Made by a program: the position numbers and the translations under genes. A DNA stretch of 64,000 nucleotides from assembly GCF_040096455.1 (NCBI RefSeq), contig NZ_JBBMER010000005.1:1-64000 (forward strand), given 5' to 3'. Below, in pieces: positions 1 to 6,331 of the stretch. The notes under the pieces were generated by a model that ran no database searches, was not told the origin of the DNA, and worked only from the letters and a program-made list of their open reading frames with translations. Every line of letters starts with the position of its first letter. Position 1 is the first letter of the stretch. Origin of the DNA: Lachnospira rogosae (GTDB lineage Bacteria; Bacillota; Clostridia; Lachnospirales; Lachnospiraceae).

Positions 1-8
1 CATAATGA

Positions 9-26
9 TTGTTAATTAATTATCAA
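9..26. promoter_or_regulatory. Rex-type redox operator upstream of adhE
   Basis: The 18-bp element reads TTGTTAA-TTAA-TTATCAA, one base away from the Rex consensus TTGTTAA-N4-TTAACAA. Rex senses the NADH/NAD+ ratio and represses fermentative genes such as adhE in Firmicutes. The site lies about 90 bp before the adhE start, so it would overlap or adjoin the promoter. The match is visible in the sequence; binding is inferred. Confidence 0.7.
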
Positions 27-116
27 TCTTATTTTTATTAAGATAGTTACTTCGTGTAACACTATACATCACTAACAAAGTATATGTATGATTATCTAAG
101 AAAAGGGGAACTAATT

Positions 117-2753
117 ATGAGCAAAGAAAAATCTTTAGTAGTTGACAACATCCAGTCTCTTGAAGAGCTTATAAGCTCTGTAAAAGAGGCACAGCGTATC
201 TTCTCAGCATATTCGCAGGAACAGGTTGATAAGATATTTACCGCTGCTGCCCTTGCTGCTAATAAGGCAAGAATACCTCTTGCCAAGATGGCTGTCAAAG
301 AAACTGGTATGGGAATTGTTGAAGACAAGGTAATCAAAAATCACTATGCCGCTGAATACATTTACAACGCATACCGTGATACCAGAACCTGCGGTGTTAT
401 CGAGGAAGATAAAGCCTATGGCATTAAGAAGATCGCAGAGCCTATCGGTGTTGTTGCCGCTGTTATTCCTACAACTAATCCAACTTCTACTGCTATATTC
501 AAGACTCTTATTTCATTAAAGACACGTAATGGCATTATCATAAGTCCACATCCCCGAGCTAAGGAAAGCACAATAGCTGCTGCTAAGGTTGTACTTGAGG
601 CTGCTGTTGCTGCCGGTGCTCCTGAGGGTATAATCGGCTGGGTTGATGTTCCAAGCCTTGAACTTACCAACACTCTTATGAAAGAAGCCGACATTATACT
701 TGCAACTGGTGGTCCTGGCATGGTTAAGGCAGCTTATTCATCTGGAAAGCCTGCACTTGGCGTAGGTGCTGGTAACACTCCAGCTATTATTGACAGCACT
801 GCCGATGTTATACTTGCAGTCAATTCTATTATCCATTCTAAGACATTTGATAATGGTATGATATGTGCTTCTGAGCAGTCTGTAATCGTTGACTCATCTG
901 TATACAAGCAGGTTAAAGAAGAATTCACTAAACGCGGCTGTCACTTCCTTAATAAGACCGAGCTTGATAAAGTAAGAAAGACTATCATTATCAATGGCTC
1001 GTTAAATGCCAAGATAGTTGGCCAGAGTGCTTATAATATCGGAAAGCTTTCCGGCATAGAAGTACCTGAAACCACCAAAATTCTCATTGGCGAAGTTACT
1101 TCTGTTGACCTTTCAGAAGAATTCGCACACGAGAAGTTATCTCCTGTTCTTGCTATGTATAAGGCAAAGGATTTTGATGATGCCATAAGTAAAGCTGAGC
1201 GTCTAATAGCTGATGGCGGATTTGGTCATACTTCTTCTATATATATTAATTCTGCAACTGAAAACTACAAGCTTGCTAAGTTCGAGGAAGCTATGAAGAC
1301 CTGCCGTATTCTTATTAATACACCTTCTTCACAAGGCGGTATCGGTGACCTTTATAACTTTAAGTTAGCACCTTCTCTTACACTTGGCTGTGGTTCGTGG
1401 GGCGGTAACTCTGTATCTGAAAATGTAGGCGTAAAGCACCTTATTAATATTAAGACTGTTGCTGAGAGGAGAGAAAATATGCTGTGGTTCAGAGCACCTG
1501 AAAAGGTATACTTTAAGAAAGGCTGCCTTCCTGTTGCACTTAACGAGGTAAAGACTGTATTAGGCAAGAAGAAAGCATTTATTGTTACAGACCAGTTCTT
1601 ATATAAGAATGGCTACACTAAGTGCGTTACCGACAAGCTTGATGAACTTGGCATAACACACACAACCTTCTTCAATGTTGCACCAGACCCTACATTAGAA
1701 TGTGCTATTGAAGGAACTAAGGCTATCAACAGCTTTGAGCCTGACTGTATCATTGCTATCGGTGGTGGTTCTGCTATGGATGCTGCCAAGATTATGTGGG
1801 TTATGTACGAACATCCTGAAGTTGACTTTATGGATATGGCTATGAGATTTATGGATATAAGAAAACGTATCTACACATTCCCTAAGATGGGCGAAAAAGC
1901 CTACTTTATAGCTATTCCTACTTCTTCTGGTACTGGTTCAGAGGTTACACCTTTCGCAGTTATCACTGATGAAAAGACTGGCATAAAGTATCCTCTTGCT
2001 GACTATGAACTACTTCCTAAGATGGCTATTATTGATGCTGATATGTGTATGGACCAGCCTAAGGGACTTACAGCCGCTTCTGGTATAGATGCATTAACAC
2101 ATGCTCTTGAAGCATATGCTTCTATTATGGCTACAGATTATACTGATGGTCTTGCACTTAAGGCTATGAAGAATATATTTGAATATCTTCCAGCGGCATA
2201 TGAGAATGGACCTCACGATGCCAAGGCAAGAGAACAGATGGCTACCGCTTCTACTATGGCTGGTATGGCATTTGCCAACGCATTCCTTGGTGTATGCCAC
2301 TCTATGGCTCACAAGCTTGGTGCTTACCACCATATACCTCACGGCATTGCTAACGCACTTCTTATTACAGATGTAATGCGCTTTAATGCCGCAGAAGTTC
2401 CAGCTAAGATGGGAACATTCTCACAGTATGCTTATCCTCACTGCAAGGAAAGATATGTTGAATGTGCTAACTTCCTTGGTATTGCCGGCAAGAACGATGA
2501 TGAGAAGTTTGAGAACTTCTTAAAGGCTATTGAGGAGCTTAAGGATAAGGTTGGAATTAAGAAGACTATCAAAGACTACGGAGTTGATGAAAAAGACTTC
2601 CTTGCTACACTTGATGAGATGGTTGAAAATGCATTTGATGACCAGTGCACAGGTGCTAACCCAAGATATCCTCTTATGAGTGAGATAAAGGCTATGTATC
2701 TTAAGGCTTACTATGGAAAAGAGGTTAATCCAGAGGATATAAAGACTAAGTAA
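117..2753 (+). CDS. adhE: Bifunctional acetaldehyde-CoA/alcohol dehydrogenase AdhE
   Basis: Converts acetyl-CoA to acetaldehyde and then ethanol, using two NADH; a cytoplasmic enzyme that often forms spirosomes. The N-terminal half (about residues 1-440) is a CoA-acylating aldehyde dehydrogenase with its catalytic Cys in GMICASEQS. The C-terminal half (about 450-878) is an iron-dependent alcohol dehydrogenase with the GGGSAMDAAK nucleotide-binding motif and metal-ligand histidines in HSMAHKLGAYHHIPHG. The start at 117 is preferred over an in-frame ATG at 84 because AAAGGGGAA lies six bases before it; this gives 878 aa, normal for AdhE. A single gene behind a Rex-like operator, hence likely induced when NADH accumulates. 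No convincing terminator is seen directly after it. Confidence 0.97.
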   Translation: MSKEKSLVVDNIQSLEELISSVKEAQRIFSAYSQEQVDKIFTAAALAANKARIPLAKMAVKETGMGIVEDKVIKNHYAAEYIYNAYRDTRTCGVIEEDKAYGIKKIAEPIGVVAAVIPTTNPTSTAIFKTLISLKTRNGIIISPHPRAKESTIAAAKVVLEAAVAAGAPEGIIGWVDVPSLELTNTLMKEADIILATGGPGMVKAAYSSGKPALGVGAGNTPAIIDSTADVILAVNSIIHSKTFDNGMICASEQSVIVDSSVYKQVKEEFTKRGCHFLNKTELDKVRKTIIINGSLNAKIVGQSAYNIGKLSGIEVPETTKILIGEVTSVDLSEEFAHEKLSPVLAMYKAKDFDDAISKAERLIADGGFGHTSSIYINSATENYKLAKFEEAMKTCRILINTPSSQGGIGDLYNFKLAPSLTLGCGSWGGNSVSENVGVKHLINIKTVAERRENMLWFRAPEKVYFKKGCLPVALNEVKTVLGKKKAFIVTDQFLYKNGYTKCVTDKLDELGITHTTFFNVAPDPTLECAIEGTKAINSFEPDCIIAIGGGSAMDAAKIMWVMYEHPEVDFMDMAMRFMDIRKRIYTFPKMGEKAYFIAIPTSSGTGSEVTPFAVITDEKTGIKYPLADYELLPKMAIIDADMCMDQPKGLTAASGIDALTHALEAYASIMATDYTDGLALKAMKNIFEYLPAAYENGPHDAKAREQMATASTMAGMAFANAFLGVCHSMAHKLGAYHHIPHGIANALLITDVMRFNAAEVPAKMGTFSQYAYPHCKERYVECANFLGIAGKNDDEKFENFLKAIEELKDKVGIKKTIKDYGVDEKDFLATLDEMVENAFDDQCTGANPRYPLMSEIKAMYLKAYYGKEVNPEDIKTK

Positions 2754-2838
2754 TATAAATAATCAATATAAATTATATATATATTATTATGATAATATAT
2801 TGTCAATGTCAGATAACATTATTCTCACTGACAGACAC

Positions 2839-2992
2839 AACGGGCTTGTTATATGTACAATACCACTTGTCCCGTTATATAAAGATATGAATGGATATGT
2901 GGCAATCTTTATAAAGATTGCCCTCTCGCAGAATTGACATCTGCGTATGAACTTGAATGCCTACATAGTAATGGGCAGGAATGGAGGTTATT
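2839..2992 (+). other. Structured leader of the APH-like kinase gene (possible cis-regulatory RNA)
   Basis: Four consecutive hairpins can be drawn before the start at 2993: AACGGG/CCCGTT (2839-2844 with 2871-2876), a perfect 22-bp palindrome at 2901-2922 (arms begin GGCAATC and end GATTGCC), CGCAGA/TCTGCG (2927-2932 with 2940-2945) and TGCC/GGCA (2958-2961 with 2974-2977). None is followed by a U-tract, so this does not look like a simple adhE terminator. A GAACTTGA stretch at 2948-2955 vaguely recalls the thi-box, but other thi-box elements are missing. No known riboswitch class was recognised. Confidence 0.4.
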
Positions 2993-3748
2993 ATGAAAAA
3001 ATGTATATATAAAGGAACTCTAAAATCTGTATACGTTGATAAGGATAAGGCTGAGAAAGTATTTGCACTATCTTACAGCAAATCCGATGTATTATATGAA
3101 GCACTTAACACTGCAAGAGTTGAAGATACAGGACTTGATATACCACGACTTCTTAATGTATCTGTAGTAGATGGCAAATGGACTATCACAAGCGAATATG
3201 CCAAAGGAGAAACTTTAAAAGAGCTGTTAGCTAAACACCCTGAAAATGCAGATGCTTACATAGAGGCTATGGTTGACTACCAGATAGCTATTAATAAGCA
3301 CAGCAACCCTCTTTTAGTCGATATGAAAAGTAAGCTTGAGCGACAGATTAATGAGCTTAATATTCCTGCTGACACGAAATATGAGCTGGACTCAAGACTT
3401 TCAGAGCTTCCTTATCATACTAAATTATGCCACGGTGATTATTGTCCAGAAAATATTATAGTACAGACTGATGACAACAACCAGATAATTGCAATTACTG
3501 CTGTTGACTGGGTACACGCTACTAAAGGTAATGCTTCTGCCGATGCGGCTAATACTTACCTTACACTTAAACTGAACGATGAAGCACTTGCCGATAAGTA
3601 CATATCAATGTTCTGTGAGAAGACTTCTACTGATAAGCGTTACGTTGATAAGTGGATGCCTATCGTAGCCGCCGCTAGACTTACTAAGAAAAAGCCAGAA
3701 GAAAAGGAAATGCTTGAGGCTATGATTGACATATGTGATTTCCAGTAA
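2993..3748 (+). CDS. APH/choline-kinase-like phosphotransferase
   Basis: Small-molecule kinase of the aminoglycoside phosphotransferase/thiamine-kinase-like fold, 251 aa. The catalytic loop is CHGDYCPENIIV (HGDxxxxN, about residues 145-155) and the metal-binding Asp is in AVDWVHA about 25 residues later. The N-lobe is short and lacks an obvious glycine-rich loop, as is usual for this fold. The start is the ATG at 2993, because the upstream in-frame ATG at 2981 overlaps the GGAGG ribosome site. Substrate unknown: resistance, choline, thiamine or sugar phosphorylation are all possible. It follows adhE on the same strand, separated by the structured leader, and is closed by a strong terminator. 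Confidence 0.75.
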   Translation: MKKCIYKGTLKSVYVDKDKAEKVFALSYSKSDVLYEALNTARVEDTGLDIPRLLNVSVVDGKWTITSEYAKGETLKELLAKHPENADAYIEAMVDYQIAINKHSNPLLVDMKSKLERQINELNIPADTKYELDSRLSELPYHTKLCHGDYCPENIIVQTDDNNQIIAITAVDWVHATKGNASADAANTYLTLKLNDEALADKYISMFCEKTSTDKRYVDKWMPIVAAARLTKKKPEEKEMLEAMIDICDFQ

Positions 3749-3814
3749 TCAGATATTAACTTACGATACATCTGTTAATCAAATGTATTAATATTCTTCA
3801 TTGTTCAACTTTAT

Positions 3815-3875
3815 AAAACCAGCCATATGATACCCCTGCGTCCTTTATGGGAAATGACATCATATGGCTGGTTTT
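3815..3875. terminator. Bidirectional intrinsic terminator
   Basis: A 17-bp perfect stem (3815-3831 with 3859-3875) with AAAACC at one foot and GGTTTT at the other, followed by TATTATATTTT on the plus strand. It lies between convergent genes, the kinase (+) and the toxin (-), and can end both transcripts. Confidence 0.9.
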
Positions 3876-3883
3876 ATTATATT

Positions 3884-4219
3884 TTATATAATATTATTAT
3901 CTTCAAGAAATTTGCTATACATAGCTTCTATTCTATCCATATCATCATTGTGAAGATTTCCTATTTTAAATATAAAGCTGTCTTTATTAAGCACTGTAAC
4001 CTTTGATACTCTAGCCGTTGAAGCTAATCTCAGCCCTGCTTCACTCCAATATATAATTGGAATATCATAAGGGTCTTCCTTTCTTACTTTATGTTTAGTT
4101 ATCTTCACTGATAATACCCCTAATACATTTTCATCAAGTACAATAACTGGTCTATTTATTATTCTACTCGCATCTTCCTCCAACGGAAATTCTACAAACC
4201 ATACTTCTCCTTTTCTCAT
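3884..4219 (-). CDS. Type II toxin, MazF/PemK family
   Basis: A 111-aa ribosome-independent endoribonuclease-type toxin. It opens MRKGEVWFVEFP, the typical first strand of MazF/PemK (G-[DE]-[IV]-W-x-[VA]), and continues with the RPVIVL strand. Mid-protein STARVSKV resembles the conserved catalytic-core Ser/Thr strand of the family. It is the second gene of a pair: its start overlaps the antitoxin stop by four bases (ATGA), so translation is probably coupled. Activity is inferred from family; the substrate sequence cannot be told from this. Confidence 0.85.
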   Translation of the reverse strand: MRKGEVWFVEFPLEEDASRIINRPVIVLDENVLGVLSVKITKHKVRKEDPYDIPIIYWSEAGLRLASTARVSKVTVLNKDSFIFKIGNLHNDDMDRIEAMYSKFLEDNNII

Positions 4220-4533
4220 TCTGCCTCTCTTTCTTTTTTCATTTGCTCAAACATATCATCCCATTCAGTTTCTTCTACCCATTCATCATCTGATGCTATT
4301 ACAGCTTTACCATCAGCATTATAATTAGTATTTGCCATTGCCATTTGATATGCTTTATCGCTATATCTCCCAACATTCATATCCGGGTGAAATGGTAAAG
4401 CCTGCTCTCTTACTGCCTGTTTAGCCGCCATAGTAAAAAATGTTGTCATATCCATTCCAAGATTTGATACTAACTCCTGCAACTGACTTTTTAAATTCTC
4501 GTCTATTCTCATAGTCACATTAGTATTAGCCAT
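4216..4533 (-). CDS. RelB/DinJ-like antitoxin
   Basis: A 105-aa antitoxin. The N-terminal NTNVTMRIDENLKSQLQELVSNLGMDMTTFF is a ribbon-helix-helix DNA-binding segment of the RelB/DinJ type. The C-terminal half is acidic and unstructured-looking (DDEWVEETEWDDMFEQ), the part that would wrap the toxin. The start at 4533 is chosen over 4551 because GGGATGG precedes it. The RelB-like antitoxin is paired with a MazF-like toxin rather than RelE. The promoter is flanked by palindromes that the antitoxin or complex would bind for autoregulation. Confidence 0.85.
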   Translation of the reverse strand: MANTNVTMRIDENLKSQLQELVSNLGMDMTTFFTMAAKQAVREQALPFHPDMNVGRYSDKAYQMAMANTNYNADGKAVIASDDEWVEETEWDDMFEQMKKEREAE

Positions 4534-4564
4534 AATTACCATCCCTTTCAAATTATAAATTTAC

Positions 4565-4624
4565 TCTAATATTAGAATATGCCTTTCCTGTTGTTTTGTC
4601 AATACATTGTTATAACAATGTATT
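4565..4624 (-). promoter_or_regulatory. Toxin-antitoxin promoter with two palindromic operators
   Basis: On the minus strand, TTGACA (4602-4597), a 17-bp spacer and TATTCT (4579-4574) form a good sigma-A promoter. A perfect 24-bp palindrome at 4601-4624 (half-site AATACATTGTTA) abuts the -35, and a perfect 12-bp palindrome TCTAATATTAGA at 4565-4576 overlaps the -10. This is the layout expected for autorepression by an RHH antitoxin and its toxin complex. Confidence 0.8.
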
Positions 4625-4736
4625 ATTTTTAACCTTATCTACATCAAACACCATACTCTATATTATATTGCAGACAACTAATACCTCACTATATAACTTG
4701 CATTCCCCACAATAAATCAATATACTAAAATAAATT

Positions 4737-4774
4737 ATTATATACATTATAATCAATTATATACACTATAATCA
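4737..4774 (+). repeat. Two tandem 19-bp copies each carrying a TATAAT box
   Basis: ATTATATACATTATAATCA (4737-4755) is followed directly by a copy with one difference (4756-4774). Each contains a perfect -10 hexamer (4748-4753 and 4767-4772), placed 25-50 bp before the editing-domain gene. No good -35 is obvious. This is probably a duplicated core promoter. Confidence 0.55.
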
Positions 4775-4797
4775 TAAGAAAGGACTACAAGAACACT

Positions 4798-5349
4798 ATG
4801 GAACTAATAAAAGGCAGACCAGCCAATGAAGCTGACAGACTTGATAAAGAAATCAGAGTATATGATTTACTTGACCAGTTAGGAATGGAATATTACAGAA
4901 CCGACCACGAACCAGCAACAACAATGGAAGTATGCAACGATATTGATAAAATTCTTGGCACACTTATATGCAAGAACCTTTTCTTATGCAACCGACAGAA
5001 AACACAATTCTATCTTCTTATGATGCCGGGAGATAAAGTATTTAAGACTAAAGATTTAAGCCAGCAGATTAACTCTGCACGACTTTCATTCGCCGATGAG
5101 GAATATATGAAAGAATATCTTGATATAACACCGGGTTCAGTATCTATTATGGGGCTTATGAATGATACTGACAACCACGTCCAGTTACTTATTGACAAGG
5201 AAGTACTTGAAGAAGCTTCTCTTGGCTGTCACCCTTGTATCAATACTTCAAGCCTTAAGTTAAAGACAAGCGAAGTTATGGATAAGTTTCTCCCGGCTGT
5301 CCACCACGAAGCCATAATAGTTGAACTTCCACGATACGAAAATATTTAA
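4798..5349 (+). CDS. Prolyl-tRNA editing-domain protein (YbaK/ProX type)
   Basis: A free-standing trans-editing factor of the YbaK/INS superfamily, 183 aa, expected to hydrolyse misacylated tRNA such as Ala-tRNA(Pro). The order EYYRTDHEPATTMEVCNDID near residues 33-52, CKNLFLCNRQKTQFYLLMM, then PGSVSIMGLMNDTDNHVQLLID, ending with LGCHPCINTSSLKL, follows the ProX pattern. The ribosome site AAGGA sits about 13 bases from the ATG, longer than usual. The gene is monocistronic, between the toxin-antitoxin promoter and a strong terminator. The exact editing specificity cannot be read from sequence. Confidence 0.85.
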   Translation: MELIKGRPANEADRLDKEIRVYDLLDQLGMEYYRTDHEPATTMEVCNDIDKILGTLICKNLFLCNRQKTQFYLLMMPGDKVFKTKDLSQQINSARLSFADEEYMKEYLDITPGSVSIMGLMNDTDNHVQLLIDKEVLEEASLGCHPCINTSSLKLKTSEVMDKFLPAVHHEAIIVELPRYENI

Positions 5350-5370
5350 GTATATTAATCTCTAACACTT

Positions 5371-5433
5371 AAAATAAAGTGCTTAGCGTTATCTATCATT
5401 CCCCCGAATAGATTAACACTAAGCACTTATTTT
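5371..5433. terminator. Intrinsic terminator between convergent genes
   Basis: AAAATAAAGTGCTTAGCGTT (5371-5390) pairs with the AACACTAAGCACTTATTTT arm ending at 5433, with a loop containing CCCCCG. A/T-rich feet on both sides suit termination in both directions, for the editing gene (+) and the ABC ATPase gene (-). Confidence 0.8.
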
Positions 5434-5555
5434 CATACCATTGTGAAATATACTTATAATATATAATCAATAGCAAATCATACAACAGCAATTCACAATC
5501 CTATATGAGCTATATCTTGAAATATACTGCCACAATTTATTATTGCTATGTAATA

Positions 5556-6221
5556 TTACTGTATCTGTCCATCTGAAATAGTAATTATCCTGTCTGCGTA
5601 ATCAGCCATCTGTCTGTCGTGTGTTACCATTATTATTGTCTGCTCGTATTTCTGACTTGCTTTTGATAACATCTTTGCAACTGTTTCTGCACTTCCCGCA
5701 TCAAGATTTCCTGTAGGTTCATCAGCAAATATAACCGCCGGACTTGTAATAAGTGCTCTGGCAATTGCCACTCTCTGCTGTTCTCCACCTGACATTTCTG
5801 ATGGATATTTATTCTTGCAATGGCTTATCTCTAATTCTGATAATATCTCATCAACCTTTGCATCATCTGGCTTTTTTCCATCAAGTAGAATTGGCATAAC
5901 TATATTTTCATATGATGTAAATTCTGGAAACAGGCTGTAATCCTGATATATAAAGCCTATATTTCTTCTTCTGAAACCTGACAGCTTCTTGTCCTTCATA
6001 TGTGTTATGTCCTCGCCTTTTATTAATATACTGCCTGTATCTGGTGTATCCATACTTCCAAGTATTCTTAATAATGTAGATTTTCCCGAACCACTCTTTC
6101 CTATAATAGCTGTAAATTCGCCTTTCCCGAATTCAAGGGAACACTGCTTTAATGCAGGAACATCTACACTTCCTGTATGATATGTCTTGGATATCTCTTT
6201 AGCCTGTAATATAGCCTCCAT
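5556..6221 (-). CDS. ABC transporter ATP-binding protein (LolD/MacB/BceA type)
   Basis: A 221-aa ATPase that powers the adjacent FtsX-type permease. Walker A is GKSGSGKST near residue 40, the Q-loop is in FIYQDYSL, the signature is MSGGEQQRVAIARAL, Walker B is VIFADEPTG, and the switch His is in MVTHDR. Length and motifs fit the LolD/MacB family, used for peptide-antibiotic resistance or lipid/peptide export rather than nutrient import. It is downstream of the permease (110-bp gap), so order is regulator, kinase, permease, ATPase, suggesting a Bce-like detoxification or sensing module. Confidence 0.9.
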   Translation of the reverse strand: MEAILQAKEISKTYHTGSVDVPALKQCSLEFGKGEFTAIIGKSGSGKSTLLRILGSMDTPDTGSILIKGEDITHMKDKKLSGFRRRNIGFIYQDYSLFPEFTSYENIVMPILLDGKKPDDAKVDEILSELEISHCKNKYPSEMSGGEQQRVAIARALITSPAVIFADEPTGNLDAGSAETVAKMLSKASQKYEQTIIMVTHDRQMADYADRIITISDGQIQ

Positions 6222-6331
6222 ACTTATCCTCCATTTCTATATCTCTAATTGCATATATGTAATTCCATATATAATTATTTTTAATATTACCTAATCAAAT
6301 ATATATTTATAAGCTGCCTGTGCCTATATAA

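Noticed and set aside
46..60. Small GTTAC/GTAAC hairpin before adhE
   Set aside because: Five-base stem only, no U-tract and no conserved context; likely chance.
1352..1567. Minus-strand frames within adhE
   Set aside because: Antisense shadows of a highly conserved coding gene; no start signals.
2927..2990. Possible TPP (thi-box) riboswitch before the kinase gene
   Set aside because: GAACTTGA followed by a TGCC/GGCA stem resembles the 3' part of the thi-box, but CTGAGA, the GGGGTGC 5' element and the GCGTAGGGAA end are missing.
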